Shown here piece by piece: positions 54,501 through 62,984 of a stretch of DNA of 64,000 nucleotides. This stretch comes from Apostichopus parvimensis. Its lineage: Eukaryota; Echinodermata; Holothuroidea; Aspidochirotida; Stichopodidae. Made by a program: the position numbers and the translations under genes. The notes under the pieces were generated by a model. That model searched no databases. It was not told the origin of the DNA and was given only the letters and a program-made list of their open reading frames with translations. Each line of letters opens with the position of its first letter. The stretch's first letter is position 1. Location: NCBI GenBank assembly GCA_000934455.1, contig KN887629.1:17183-81182 (forward strand), written 5' to 3'.

Positions 54501-57029
54501 ATGTACANNNNNNNNNNNNNNNNNNNNNNNNNNNNNNNNNNNNNNNNNNNNNNNNNNNNNNNNNNNNNNNNNNNNNNNNNNNNNNNNNNNNNNNNNNNNN
54601 NNNNNNNNNNNNNNNNNNNNNNNNNNNNNNNNNNNNNNNNNNNNNNNNNNNNNNNNNNNNNNNNNNNNNNNNNNNNNNNNNNNNNNNNNNNNNNNNNNNN
54701 NNNNNNNNNNNNNNNNNNNNNNNNNNNNNNNNNNNNNNNNNNNNNNNATTGCAGCTGACAGATAATTATCACACATTTACCCACAACATGTATGTTGATT
54801 CTACCAGTGGTTAATGATCCATCTTTCCCGAGTACAGTCATGGTATAGCTTCCTTCGTGTTCCATTGTGGCTCTTTTAATTACCATCGAACCATCCATTT
54901 GGATGTCATACTCCCCTGAAACGAAACCAGAACCACTTTTCCGCGTATCGTCTATCCGTAGAAGTGGATTTTCATTATCCTCTAAGAACCATCTCACGGT
55001 ATAAAACGATCTTGTGTAATCACACGAGATGATTGCCCTTTGGTTGTAGGCTATATATTCATTTCCAATGCAGACCTCTTCAGGGTTCGCTGCAGTACGA
55101 GAAAGGAAACGCTGATAGAATAATACAAGTCCGCTTGAAAGGTTGAATAGTCAGAGAATGGTCTTATAGTGATCAAATGTAATGTTGTTTGGCATTGTTT
55201 GAGTCAAACATATTTTGGGAAGTTCTATCCAAAATCGTTTCGTAGATGTGAAGTAAGTGGGTTTTGACCTATTTTCCAAGCACCTGCCTCATCAACTTCT
55301 ACACCGCAACATTAGCATCTGGGTTGTTTCATTACTGTACCTTTCAGTTAAAAACTACCACAATTCTTCCAACATCCTTAACTGTGCTTCCACTTTTTGT
55401 AGATTTAAATTGCTATAAAATTGGCAAGAATATGTTTTACCACAATGACTTTGCAGTGTATATCAATTTTGTATCATTTACTGAGCATATGTGTAAAGTG
55501 GCTTATGGTTCCATTTGAATATTAACCATTCCTCAGCAATCCGGTAGCCAGGCTGGAGCCCATGCTACCCTCCACTTTCAGACCAATGTTCTCCCATCCC
55601 CTTAATTTGTCCAGCCATGATGTGAATGAAACCTTCACAAGTAACAGCACATAAGTATTGTGATTCACATTTAATTATTGGTGCCCCTCCAACTCGGAGT
55701 ACATGCTCCCAGGGTCCCAAACTTTTCTGTAAGCCGTCTCACCCACATTTCGTTCTAATAAAAATGAGCTCGGTGAACGATGTAGAAGACTGGGCATTGT
55801 GCCCTATGTATCTAATTAAGGGTCTGACGTAAGATTTATAACATTTGGGAGCATGCTAGGATTGTTTTCTCAAAAAGTCTAAGCAGCGGCTAAATATCAG
55901 GAAGTTGTAATTCATTTCAACTAGTTTAATTTTCCCCCAAAAAAATGAGCTAATCTGAAGCATCAATTATCACTATATTGTTAATATAACGTAGGCACCC
56001 TTTGCGCGAGTCATTGTTTTAGGTGTAACAAAATGGCGCGAGCCAATTGCATAGAACTGCAAAGCGTATTGTTGTCAGCTGGTGCTTCATGACTTCTATG
56101 TATTAATGGCTGTGTTCGTAGTACTAATAATGCTAGACTTCGCCTTCCAGCCGTCAGACAATTTCGTTGTATCAAAGCGTTGTCATGCATACTATCGTGC
56201 AATTAAAGTACTTGATACTCTACGTGATTATAATAAATATGACATATTCGAATAGACTATAGTTGCTACTGGCAAATGTATTAATAGTTTGAACAGTATC
56301 TTCTTTACTTACTAGGTGAATCGAATGGATTTGAAGGAGACTTTATCCTTAACCTAAGATATTTAGCAAACTCGTAAACATGTTTATACGAAATCTGATA
56401 TTAATGAAAACATGGCCTGCTCATTTTTGAATGGCATTACGTGCGATCGCGGAAGGTCGTATGGTCTTTAAACTAGAGTAAACAACATCTGCCTGTACTT
56501 TACACACTGGGCAGTGGCGTTATCGAAGAATTGCTTAGAAAATTATATCACCGTTTCCAAAAATAACGCGACACTTTTTTTTACTCACATTTTACCACCA
56601 GACGTCAACTTTAGGTTTTAGTACTACGGTAATTTCTGGAATCCAATACAATAGAGATCGCTAAGGTAGCAGTGTTGATCACGGCGGAACAAGATAAATT
56701 TATATGCGGCCACTTGCTGTTGATACCGTGAACATTAACCTTAGACAACAGTTTTTAGAGGATAGAACACTGTATGCAGTGAATTCGATTGTTGAGTGGT
56801 CAGATAAGTGTTTGGAAAGTTTCGAGAAAGTAACAAGTAAATTGGTCAAGATTAAAAAATGATCAATATTGTTATTATGGCGACCGTATTATCTAACTTC
56901 TTCATAAATTGAGATATTGATATATTCGTAGGATCTTATTGATGACAGCACGTAGTTGTATTACCGAAATTGAACTAACCTGTTACCGACGTAAGTAGTA
57001 GACACAGTGAGAAAGAAGACATATACCAT
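33554..57029 (-). CDS. Gene 2: paralogous four-Ig receptor with microexon tail
   Basis: Same plan and orientation as gene 1: signal peptide (doubtful exon), four Ig-like domains on three phase 1 exons, a transmembrane exon, a phase 1 to 0 linker, at least 35 phase 0 microexons, and a tiny last exon. Joined, the model gives about 1158 residues. The ectodomain exons match gene 1 one-to-one, including two Ig domains in one exon and the missing strand F Cys in domain 1. Tail exons match gene 1 near both ends of the array, while the 3' part is expanded by local duplication. The assembly gap at 37580-37979 lies inside the array, so further exons may be missing. The protein is inferred to be a cell-surface receptor; its ligand is unknown. 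Confidence 0.84.
33950..33973 (-). CDS. Gene 2 tail microexon 35
   Basis: 24 bp, phase 0, encoding KKLHKKLK, a basic patch. Acceptor tacag, donor gttagt. The shortest unit; its position agrees with the lysine-ending penultimate exon of gene 1. Confidence 0.7.
34206..34247 (-). CDS. Gene 2 tail microexon 34
   Basis: 42 bp, phase 0, encoding ITKKDMANIKDVVD. Acceptor gtcag, donor gtaagt. Counterpart of gene 1 exon 2842-2883. Confidence 0.8.
34431..34484 (-). CDS. Gene 2 tail microexon 33
   Basis: 54 bp, phase 0, encoding IDESTALNIIQFIIDKFK. Acceptor tttag, donor gtaagg. Counterpart of gene 1 exon 3865-3918. Confidence 0.83.
35092..35145 (-). CDS. Gene 2 tail microexon 32 (cassette copy)
   Basis: 54 bp, phase 0, encoding LDKESFLTFTMSLLNEGL. 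Acceptor ggcag, donor gtaaga. Confidence 0.86.
35658..35711 (-). CDS. Gene 2 tail microexon 31 (cassette copy)
   Basis: 54 bp, phase 0, encoding VDKESFFIFTMSLLKEDM. Acceptor ggcag, donor gtaaga. Confidence 0.86.
36258..36311 (-). CDS. Gene 2 tail microexon 30 (cassette copy)
   Basis: 54 bp, phase 0, encoding VEEETFCKFTMSLLKDNL. Acceptor ggcag, donor gtaaga. The most diverged of the intact copies. Confidence 0.85.
36903..36956 (-). CDS. Gene 2 tail microexon 29 (cassette copy)
   Basis: 54 bp, phase 0, encoding VDKESILTFTMSFLKEGL. Acceptor ggcag, donor gtaaga. Confidence 0.85.
37462..37515 (-). pseudogene. Cassette copy with lost 3' splice site (gene 2 tail)
   Basis: The 54 bp read VNKEAFIKFTVSQLEGDM, clearly a member of the cassette family, with a good donor gtaagg. 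The base pair before it is AT (ttccat) where the other copies have ggcag, so the exon probably cannot be spliced in at its normal boundary. Confidence 0.6.
37580..37979. other. Assembly gap (400 N)
   Basis: Unknown bases inside the gene 2 tail array, at the edge of the tandem exon cassettes. Unresolved further copies are a plausible cause. Confidence 0.99.
38036..38089 (-). CDS. Gene 2 tail microexon 28
   Basis: 54 bp, phase 0, encoding VNVQELIPIVKAWGKEAS. Acceptor cacag, donor gtgagt. Last exon before the gap. Confidence 0.82.
38254..38307 (-). CDS. Gene 2 tail microexon 27
   Basis: 54 bp, phase 0, encoding ITDQVFEKLLSVVLEYEE, near the consensus. Acceptor tgcag, donor gtaatt. Confidence 0.83.
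39058..39111 (-). CDS. Gene 2 tail microexon 26
   Basis: 54 bp, phase 0, encoding VKLEDYLAEVKTIKDECQ. Acceptor aacag, donor gtatga. The intron to 38308 shows nothing recognisable. Confidence 0.82.
39399..39452 (-). CDS. Gene 2 tail microexon 25
   Basis: 54 bp, phase 0, encoding IDEANFRSLMSNFLRQRK, near the consensus. Acceptor aacag, donor gttaga. Confidence 0.82.
39575..39620. repeat. Perfect 14-bp inverted repeat, 18-nt loop
   Basis: The arm gtgttcaccttact at 39575-39588 is exactly complementary to 39607-39620. It lies in a gene 2 intron. Possible hairpin; function unknown. Confidence 0.75.
40337..40672. repeat. Perfect 168-bp tandem duplication in a gene 2 intron
   Basis: Two adjacent copies (40337-40504 and 40505-40672), each beginning ggaagtagaaaagggacatt, look identical base for base. 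It contains no in-frame exon. It is either a very recent duplication or an assembly artefact. Confidence 0.9.
40686..40739 (-). CDS. Gene 2 tail microexon 24
   Basis: 54 bp, phase 0, encoding VDVKEYFSALHIFLEKKT. Acceptor aacag, donor gtaagt. A perfect 168-bp tandem repeat begins just past its donor. Confidence 0.83.
40869..40922 (-). CDS. Gene 2 tail microexon 23
   Basis: 54 bp, phase 0, encoding MPQDALVDLLQQVLKHEQ, a strong amphipathic helix. Acceptor tgcag, donor gtaacg. Confidence 0.83.
41396..41452 (-). CDS. Gene 2 tail microexon 22
   Basis: 57 bp, phase 0, encoding FKLDEFVKAYDEGVKRGIK. Acceptor cacag, donor gtgagt. Confidence 0.82.
41672..41698 (-). pseudogene. Short exon-like unit ending in a stop (gene 2 tail)
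   Basis: A 27-bp unit reading IDSAKLTF and then TAG directly before donor gtaagt, behind a weak acceptor (cgctgag). The start resembles family members such as IDSNGF. It is a decayed or poison exon, or chance. Confidence 0.35.
41920..41973 (-). CDS. Gene 2 tail microexon 21
   Basis: 54 bp, phase 0, encoding ITREQYAIFSSSLLNYKQ. Acceptor cacag, donor gtgatt. Confidence 0.8.
42323..42376 (-). CDS. Gene 2 tail microexon 20
   Basis: 54 bp, phase 0, encoding VCIRDFITEMQDCRHQNV. Acceptor cccag, donor gtaagt. Confidence 0.8.
42527..42580 (-). CDS. Gene 2 tail microexon 19
   Basis: 54 bp, phase 0, encoding ISSSAFVQYLSAPLNDEK. Acceptor cacag, donor gtaaaa. Confidence 0.82.
42991..43044 (-). CDS. Gene 2 tail microexon 18
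   Basis: 54 bp, phase 0, encoding IELYRYIAELKTCLVAHQ. Acceptor tgcag, donor gtacgt. Confidence 0.8.
43886..43939 (-). CDS. Gene 2 tail microexon 17
   Basis: 54 bp, phase 0, encoding VTGTLLTTVLFDLLQNEK. Acceptor catag, donor gtaaag. The following intron (43045-43885) shows nothing recognisable. Confidence 0.82.
44220..44273 (-). CDS. Gene 2 tail microexon 16
   Basis: 54 bp, phase 0, encoding LDVDTLMDILQKRSLKEK, close to the module consensus. Acceptor tgcag, donor gtgaga. Confidence 0.83.
44435..44491 (-). CDS. Gene 2 tail microexon 15
   Basis: 57 bp, phase 0, encoding MDLSKAISSAITFIVDGRM. Acceptor tttag, donor gtaaga. Confidence 0.8.
44726..44779 (-). CDS. Gene 2 tail microexon 14 (duplicate pair, downstream copy)
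   Basis: 54 bp, phase 0, encoding FDLEYNGEALSELKDLEE. Acceptor cttag, donor gtaatt. It keeps the LEY-G-LS-L-DLEE pattern of microexon 13. Confidence 0.83.
44938..44991 (-). CDS. Gene 2 tail microexon 13 (duplicate pair, upstream copy)
   Basis: 54 bp, phase 0, encoding SELEYSGAELSNLNDLEE. Acceptor cttag, donor gtattt. A recent duplicate of the next exon, sharing intron sequence on its left as well. Confidence 0.83.
45649..45705 (-). CDS. Gene 2 tail microexon 12
   Basis: 57 bp, phase 0, encoding SENREKLIELFNAIVAKLK. Acceptor ttcag, donor gtatca. Confidence 0.82.
46029..46076 (-). CDS. Gene 2 tail microexon 11
   Basis: 48 bp, phase 0, encoding IPFLYILLVIEELYSE. Acceptor tttag, donor gtaaga. 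Very hydrophobic. Confidence 0.8.
46525..46584 (-). CDS. Gene 2 tail microexon 10
   Basis: 60 bp, phase 0, encoding LTTKDIDKSIHMGFSKPKEK. Acceptor tacag, donor gtaata. Confidence 0.75.
46909..46962 (-). CDS. Gene 2 tail microexon 9
   Basis: 54 bp, phase 0, encoding VQPAITAEMLTKYYVLNL. Acceptor cacag, donor gtaagt. The intron before it (46963-47862) shows nothing recognisable. Confidence 0.82.
47863..47916 (-). CDS. Gene 2 tail microexon 8
   Basis: 54 bp, phase 0, encoding IKAEEVLKRLRVATTENM. Acceptor aacag, donor gtaagt. Counterpart of gene 1 exon 17424-17477. Confidence 0.82.
48065..48118 (-). CDS. Gene 2 tail microexon 7
   Basis: 54 bp, phase 0, encoding IDSNGFIDITKVPMEQKK. Acceptor ttcag, donor gtaaga. 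Counterpart of gene 1 exon 18741-18794. Confidence 0.82.
48846..48899 (-). CDS. Gene 2 tail microexon 6
   Basis: 54 bp, phase 0, encoding IPSKACLDIVMELFNKKK. Acceptor aacag, donor gtaaga. Counterpart of gene 1 exon 19065-19118. Confidence 0.82.
49300..49353 (-). CDS. Gene 2 tail microexon 5
   Basis: 54 bp, phase 0, encoding ITSKGFVAVLQTVLEITQ. Acceptor ttcag, donor gtgctt. Counterpart of gene 1 exon 19336-19389. Confidence 0.8.
49541..49582 (-). CDS. Gene 2 tail microexon 4
   Basis: 42 bp, phase 0, encoding ELLAIANFFSTSQW. Acceptor atcag, donor gtaaga. Ends in TGG before the donor like gene 1 exon 19518-19568. Confidence 0.8.
49786..49827 (-). pseudogene. Exon-like unit with an initial stop codon (gene 2 tail)
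   Basis: A 42-bp unit with acceptor ttccag and donor gtaatg has exactly the size and frame of a tail exon, but its first codon is TAA; the rest reads FYGRSYEIDDFKK. It is either a dead exon or a poison exon that would end the protein after microexon 3 if included. Confidence 0.5.
50034..50093 (-). CDS. Gene 2 tail microexon 3
   Basis: 60 bp, phase 0, encoding DADVREILGKSISNLNPSKE. Acceptor aatag, donor gtaggt. Counterpart of gene 1 exon 19974-20030. Confidence 0.8.
50218..50271 (-). CDS. Gene 2 tail microexon 2
   Basis: 54 bp, phase 0, encoding ATDGEFQRLLIESKDVYK. Acceptor tctag, donor gttagt. Counterpart of gene 1 exon 20604-20657. Confidence 0.8.
50806..50859 (-). CDS. Gene 2 tail microexon 1
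   Basis: 54 bp, phase 0, encoding LEFDKLFKPFYEKIVVGK. Acceptor tacag, donor gtaaaa. Confidence 0.82.
51094..51233 (-). CDS. Gene 2 exon 6: juxtamembrane linker, phase 1 to 0
   Basis: 140 bp, entering in phase 1 and leaving in phase 0, so obligate for reaching the microexon frame. Polar, Ser/Asp/Lys-rich (KSKPDRSGMNMSK, then SQDTDTADPKRNESS), ending EPLLLEPL. The donor gtacga is weak. If it is not used, the frame stops eight codons later at 51070, giving a nearly tailless receptor. Confidence 0.8.
51504..51629 (-). CDS. Gene 2 exon 5: transmembrane segment
   Basis: 126 bp, phase 1 to phase 1. The stalk ASECQVPKNESSK is followed by a hydrophobic segment of about 25 residues (AVVIVIIVCVLMISVLGA and TFLI) and then KRRG, a stop-transfer signal. 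A different frame of the same DNA is also open but does not fit the exon phases. Acceptor tttcag; donor gtatat. Confidence 0.86.
51931..52266 (-). CDS. Gene 2 exon 4: Ig-like domain 4
   Basis: 336 bp, phase 1 to phase 1. It has the N-terminal cysteine pair (DGCGSVDQMC), the strand B Cys (IGNISCSL) and the strand F Cys (VIKLSCLPASVE), ending HLKPG as gene 1 ends QLKAG. Acceptor cttcag; donor gtaaac. Confidence 0.87.
52877..53521 (-). CDS. Gene 2 exon 3: Ig-like domains 2 and 3
   Basis: 645 bp, phase 1 to phase 1. Domain 2 shows TLVCNANNTKPPVEITWRS and YFTCIATGIAV. Domain 3 shows SLSLSCPRPNYPFGLL and ISLECVSSSGVMAKKDV. The LxPFG and SSxGVMAxK stretches are nearly the same in gene 1, confirming paralogy. 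N-glycosylation sites are present. Acceptor attacag; donor gtgagt. Confidence 0.88.
54508..54747. other. Assembly gap (240 N)
   Basis: Unknown bases in the gene 2 intron between Ig-like domain 1 and domains 2-3. Confidence 0.99.
54781..55089 (-). CDS. Gene 2 exon 2: Ig-like domain 1
   Basis: 309 bp, phase 1 to phase 1. Features match gene 1 domain 1: EEVCIGNEY, AIISCDY, FYTVRWFLED, SGEYDIQMDGSMVIKRA and HEGSYTMTV. The strand F Cys is again missing (SYTM) and the extra N-terminal Cys is again present. Acceptor ctgcag; donor gtaaat, only 33 bp from the N gap. Confidence 0.87.
55090..56986. other. Presumed first intron of gene 2
   Basis: If the candidate signal-peptide exon is right, this is intron 1. 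It holds no recognised exon or repeat; open frames on both strands lack family features. If the candidate is wrong, the true first exon may lie here or further right. Confidence 0.4.
56987..57029 (-). CDS. Gene 2 candidate exon 1: signal peptide
   Basis: A Met followed by a short hydrophobic stretch (MVYVFFLTVSTTYV) ends in phase 1 at donor gtaaca, the phase needed for the next Ig exon. Joining would create an Ala at the junction. The hydrophobic core is short, there is no basic residue at the start, and the intron would be 1.9 kb. Another upstream exon could serve instead. Confidence 0.38.
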
Positions 57030-59794
57030 TCTGTGACAGCCATATTTCCATGCGACATGCAAAAAAATATAGGTTACCAAATATAGGACCTGCAGAATTT
57101 CGAATAAAGAAAAACACTTCAAAAAGCCGATGGTAGATGAAAGGAAAATCGTTAAAATACAATATAGTAGGCCTATATATGTTGTATGAACGACGTAATT
57201 GCACAGTTGCATACGTTTTGCTGTGTAAGGTTGCAGGTAAACAGTGAAGATTAACTGCATTATTGAAAACTGTTAAGTATAAATAAAATCGAAATCAATG
57301 CGAATCATCATAATAAATATTATGTTACATTACTGTGTTTAAAACCTGCAAACAAGACCATTGTTGTCTTCATAATAATGGGAACCTTAACTTACCTGCG
57401 TGTTTTCATGACAACTTCAATAAGAGATTAAACTTTAACGTATTTTACATAAATACGCTTCATTGTAAGTCTATGTACTGGGCTTGCTGTTCCACGGTAG
57501 CAAATATTAGCACGTATTAGTGTCAGTGCTAACTTAGGCAACCTGCTTTATTTACATACCATCATTCCAATAGTAACGTTCTGAATGCATTATTTGTAAT
57601 TAAATCGAACATACCTTTTGCGGTAGGACTAAGCAAATCTGTATTTTGTATTGTCAATCAAATACATTTCGTTACAAAGCGCAAGTCTTCTACTTAAGCA
57701 TGTCAGAAGATAATTCATACTTGGTGCAGAATTTGAAAGGCACCGGTTTCCTAATGGTGTTGAAGGAACATGAAACACGTCCAGAGTTGGAGAGTCGATG
57801 TACTATACATCATGACTATTGCTCAGTATGTAATATAAAGCACTGCTTGCCTGAATGTGGCACGTGACTATTGTAACAATGCATTATAAAATATTCAGCA
57901 TGTTTGCATGTTACTGCATTTGTGATCAGTTAGAAATGAGTACCATAGTTCAATTTGCATAGGCCTATGGAAAGTAAACTAAAATAAAACGTCATTTTGA
58001 GTGGGTTACTTTAAATGAGCGCCAAGTTCATAGTGCAATGTTCAATGGTGGCTTTCTTATCATTGCCTGACGAGGCAAAGAGTTGACAATTTGACATAGG
58101 AATATCGGCTTAGCCGTTTAGGTGGAGTGTTTGACACAAGTTTTCAGATATAACAGACATACACACGCCTGGTTGCGCTTGTTTTACACATAGACTGAGT
58201 AATTCAACAAAACAATCATCACGTACGTAGAAGAATTTTAAAATGAAGGCTATGTTAGGATTAGAGTACGTGGAATCGAGCAATATACAAAGCAATTGGG
58301 ACCTCAGTCTGAAGGAAACACACAGCCACACAAACACACATACAAACACACGCAGAGAGACATATTTTTACATCTCCCTTAAGTTTGGACTTTCGGTTAC
58401 CCTCGGTGACCCAATATAAGTGATTTCCTGATACTTGTGACTCAGGAACATTAACCATTATCATGGCAACCGTTGAACTTACTTTCTTTTAGCGATTTGT
58501 CAGCTTATTTAGTAGACTACCGCCTTATATAAAGCTCTATGTTGGTATGAATAAATAGAGAATTGCAGAGCAGTGTGACGTTGTGTATATAGGTGTGATG
58601 CACGGTTGATAAATGTTAGATTTTTCACAAGAACAGCAAGATATGAAGAAAAAACCCAAAACAACGAGACTTGTTGACGTTTACTTTATTATTAAATCAG
58701 AATTAAGTAGTTTCCATTCATTTAGTAAAAAGGAAATATCTTTTCTTTTGGATTCCAGATTAGGTGGTACACTGGGCGGCAGATACATTGTTGACAGATA
58801 ACTTGGTTTACGATTGTTTGACTAGGAGAGTAGGATTTGATTAAGTTTATAGCAAAAAGAAACTCATCCTACATTTGTTGGGAATGTAATGCAATTCCCA
58901 GCATGTCGTTCGTCAAGAGTCCTTTTCTGCACTGTTAGATTTTCCAAGCAGCTGAAACGTGTTTTAATACCTGCATATTTCACTTTATGGTAGACTGTAC
59001 ACTTTATCTGACAGCAGGTTACACATACTTTATTAAGTCATGTAAAGGGAATAATAATAATGCACAATCAAACAGAGATATGTGCAACACACACACATTT
59101 AAGGACACTTCTAAGTTTTAATGTAATCGAAAAGTTCACCAGATCAGGCACCGGATGAAAGCATGACTGTCAGACGCTTGTAGCTTGTCCAGTACCGTCT
59201 CTGGATCTTAGAAAGGAATAGCTTAGAAAGGAACAAAAGTAGTCTAACACAAAGCGTCGAAGAAACGAGGAGAGAGAGAGAGACAAAAAAACGACGACAC
59301 TATTGTCTTACTGATCCTATTTGAATATCTTGAACTCGTGACGTATTGCTGATCCTAGAATGTTCTTAGAAATCAATGTTAAACGCGCGTGCTTCTCTTA
59401 TTCTGAACACACCAAGAATGTTGAAGTCAAAAGACTTGTTAGAGTAGTTAACGCTATCATCTTTGGGAATAATGAGTTTACCGAACAGAATATGCAGAAG
59501 AAGACCCTCATAATAAGTTTTAAACTAGTTGGTAGCGCAGGCGTACTTATAAGTTCAACAATATAGGCCGGTCATATATGATTATGTTAACTCAGTTACT
59601 CCTGTTACACGCAGTTGGGCAAAGATGCAGCGTTTAGATTTATGTACAAACAGCACAGTTACAAAGAATGTACTTTGTAACATACTCTGAAGGCAAAACA
59701 AGTATTTTCCAGCGCTCAGGCAAGCGCACACACTGACACAAACGAACGGTTGCGTTTCGTCAGCGGCCCTACGCAAAGGATCCTTAAAACATTA
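57030..59794. other. Upstream region of gene 2, no gene recognised
   Basis: No coding sequence with family features. Contains a CA-rich tract at 58318-58355 and a GA-rich tract at 59268-59284. The open frames at 57646-57867 and 58613-58801 have unremarkable composition and no recognisable motif. Confidence 0.45.
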
Positions 59795-60085
59795 TTATGT
59801 GATCATTATAGACCTCTTAATACCATTTACATTCTCCACAACATATATTGCCATAACGGGGTTCATTATATACACAAAACTTGTAATGTCGTCAGGATTG
59901 TTTACCTGGTCAAACTTTTGGTATTCCTTCTTACATCTTTCCCGTTGGAACACGAACGTGGCATGTTATGTTTTCAGATACGTTTACAATGTTACACAGT
60001 TGAACGCAATCATGGCTTTAAAGGCATTGAAGACTCGCTCCAAAACTGCGTGCCGCCCCCTGAAAAAGAAAACTTTTCGTACTTG
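59795..60085 (+). repeat. Unclassified dispersed repeat, copy 2
   Basis: Partner of the copy at 15290-15565, in the same orientation, upstream of gene 2. Starts near atgatcattatagacctctt. Open frames within it differ from those of the partner and are not conserved. Confidence 0.65.
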
Positions 60086-60375
60086 CAAGTGAAGTTTTTT
60101 CTTGTCGCTACAAAATGCAGACAATAATGAAACGTGATACCTTGTAATATGTTATCTAGACCTGAGATGTCCATCGCTGATATGTACACTGTGTTGTGGG
60201 TATTGAACGTAGTTGCATGTATTGACTGTACATTAGTGTCTAATTACCGACGGTAGCCAGCTGTGTGTTTATTTTCTGGGATCGATGGTGGTGACTAGCA
60301 CTTCTGTTACACCTCATTCGAAACCTCATTCGAAACCTCATACACCTCATTCGATGGTGTATGATAAACCATTGC

Positions 60376-61150
60376 GATACAGGCTCTAACGACATCGTTC
60401 ACAGCTGTATCTATACAACAATCCAAATTTGTACCGAAATGGAAATTCCCTTCTTCTCGAGCACAATGGATCCCATATCTAATAGGTATGATAAACAAAA
60501 AACGGATTTTACCCCAGGAGCATAACATATTAAATTAATATGACCATACATTATCATGGCCTGAGTTGAGGTATGATCAACGTTTATGGAAGCTTTCTTA
60601 TCGCTTTATCGATTTTTTTTTTTATATTTGCATACGTAATGTCGGCTTTCACAGATTCCCAGTATATTCCTATTTTCGTCAATTAACTTCTTACATATTG
60701 GTAATAAACATCACATCGCTATCCAATTCTGATAATTGAGTAACACGCTACCAACTGAAATGTTGTACCACTAGCATTTGTCAGTGATTGATCAGAAATG
60801 AATAAATGTTGAGCTGTATGTTTGACTCAAATCGTTATGCTGTTAACCAGGAGGAAAAGCGGTTAAAGGAAATAGATGCGTTTGAAATGTTTCTACTTCT
60901 ATTTATCAGAGTGAACTGAAAACAACAAGAAGTATAAACATTGCAATAGTTATAACAAAATTTAATAACCTTAAGAGATCTTTTGCAATATAAGAAACCC
61001 ATCGATTTAAGCTTCTTTAACGTAACTCTTGGACAACCCATGAGACAAATTTCGTTCTAAACAAGTTAAAAACCAAAAAAACATAGAGGGTTTTATAATT
61101 GTCACTATATCCAATCGATCGTGCTTTCTGCAGTATGTAAATACTTCCCA
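60376..61150 (+). repeat. Duplicated block B2
   Basis: Diverged copy of B1, sharing aaatttgtacc, aattcccttcttc, ggtatgataaa and the segment around the gene 2 last exon. Just left of it, 60310-60355 has a short repeat of cctcattcgaaa. Confidence 0.72.
60899..60915 (-). pseudogene. Relic of a gene 2-type last exon
   Basis: Behind an acceptor-like tgttttcag, the minus strand reads TTCACTCTGATAAATAG, which matches the gene 2 last exon (HSDK retained) but is one base short at its start and has lost the GDK codons before the stop. It suggests a third, decayed copy of the gene's 3' end. Confidence 0.5.
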
Positions 61151-61249
61151 TTCTTGTGTACATTGGGAAGATGTGGAACGCTTCTCAACTTACATTAACC
61201 TAGACGGCAAAAATATGTGAAAATGGCCTAAACATGATGAATACGCTCC

Positions 61250-62980
61250 TTGATTAATGGATAAAAACGTTGCACAAATAAAATATCAAAGTAATATATT
61301 GCTTCAATTTTGTCACGGTACAACACCAAATAATTTGACAAGACATGGCATTAATAGTGATGCCTTTCTTGAACGTTATATTCATGTGTTTGCCTTTAAG
61401 TTAGTGTATTACCTTATATAGCCGTATTTCCTGCTACACTTTAGGTCATTTTAAAATGCGCATTACGGACAAAATGCAGTATTGTCATTTTTACCTCTGG
61501 CAATCTGATACACCCCACAGCATGGTTAATCATGTATCTACCTAGACCAAAGATCCTATAAGTATATTATTTAAATTCCTACATACTTGCTTGATACACA
61601 TTTTGTCGTTGGAAATAGTTTGTTTGCGTGAATGTATATGATAATTGCAACGTGTAACAAACAGGTAACTTGACAACATTTTACACGTACATTTTGTAGC
61701 GAAAAAAAATTGCAATTCAGTTTTGTTTTATGGCATATAACGAGATGTAGATAAGTTAACAAGGGCTGGTCAATTTCAATTTCGTTTCCTTTATTTTCAA
61801 CATAAGTTATATACAATTTATTAATAGAATCAATAATATGTGTATATGAAAAACAAATAATGAATGATAGTGATTAGAACAGAGACAGATTAAAAGATGA
61901 AAGTTATGAATATTAAAATACTTCAAAAGATAATAAAGGACTTAAAAATCCAATTAGAATTAAAAGTGCAGCTCTATAAATGAAGACTCAGGGTAGACAA
62001 TTCACGAAGTAGTGGGTGACCTTTACAGTTAATATATTTTCGGTGAGTCTAATAAAGTCATTTTTGGCGGTAACATTAACCTATTTCAAGAACATCATAA
62101 TCTAAGCAAGATATATTTGGACATCATTGACATTATGGATATTTTAGGAAACTCTCGATTCTCCTCTTGTCTTTAACATGTATAAAGTGATACCAAAATG
62201 GGACTGCATAGATAACATGCGGGGGGGGGGCGGATTTGTTGAAGACCTTCTTACGTGTTTCAATAGGAACACTGGGGGGGGGGGGCGTCAACATTGATTA
62301 ATGTGGAAACAAAACATAATAGAATTTAATGAAAGACTTTGAAATATGGTTAGTAAATGTTCACTTATCATCGATGATGATCGTGAATTATCGTTTTCTC
62401 CTCTTTTGTTTATATGAATCCTTTATTTTTAATAATTGATATTTTCAATATTATTCTTTGGATTAAGAAGTAGATTTTTCCCGGGGTACGTTGTAGAGAG
62501 TCAACTTACAAGTCTTCTTATTATCTAAGTGTGTAAGTATATGCTAGCCCCTCTTAGGAAGGGTTTACACCTAAGTTTATTCCAACTGCAAACGTGTAAA
62601 TTTAATATTATGAAACTTAAAAAACGTAATATTTTGTAAGTTCCCTCTTTCCTCCTCACCGTAACTTCTTTTAACTCGAAAATTCCGGTTACACATCACG
62701 AATGTTGGTTGAATGTTTGATTTGCTTATTTTTCATACCTTAAAAAACATGCAAAAACGTCGGTCACTAATCGGACTTCCACGCTTCTTGGCTACAGGAC
62801 TACAGTATGATAAACGTATATGCACTCATTTACAGCAAGCTTTTACTACAGACTCCATGGTGTTTTACCAGTGGCGTAACCAGCCTTTTACGAGGGGAGT
62901 TTAGTTAAGGGCTGGCTGTAAAATGGGTGAGTGGTGAGGACACTTGGCAATAATCATTACATTTTACGAGGATGGAACAG
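61250..62980 (+). repeat. Duplicated block A2
   Basis: Partner of A1. Shared stretches include catggttaatcatgtatcta (61522), aacattaacctatttcaaga (62070) and tcatcgatgatgatcgtgaa (62369). G runs at 62221 and 62274 correspond to the poly-G of A1. Confidence 0.82.
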
Positions 62981-62984
62981 TGAA

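Noticed and set aside
54470-54776. Open frames crossing the second N gap
   Set aside because: Same artefact; the real exon begins at 54781.
57646-57867. Plus-strand frame of 73 residues with several cysteines
   Set aside because: No recognisable domain, no splice context and no counterpart in the duplicated blocks.
59582-59776. Minus-strand hydrophobic frame (FVCVSVCACLSAGK) considered as a signal exon for gene 2
   Set aside because: No GT donor at the required phase after the hydrophobic stretch; composition reflects a CA-rich tract.
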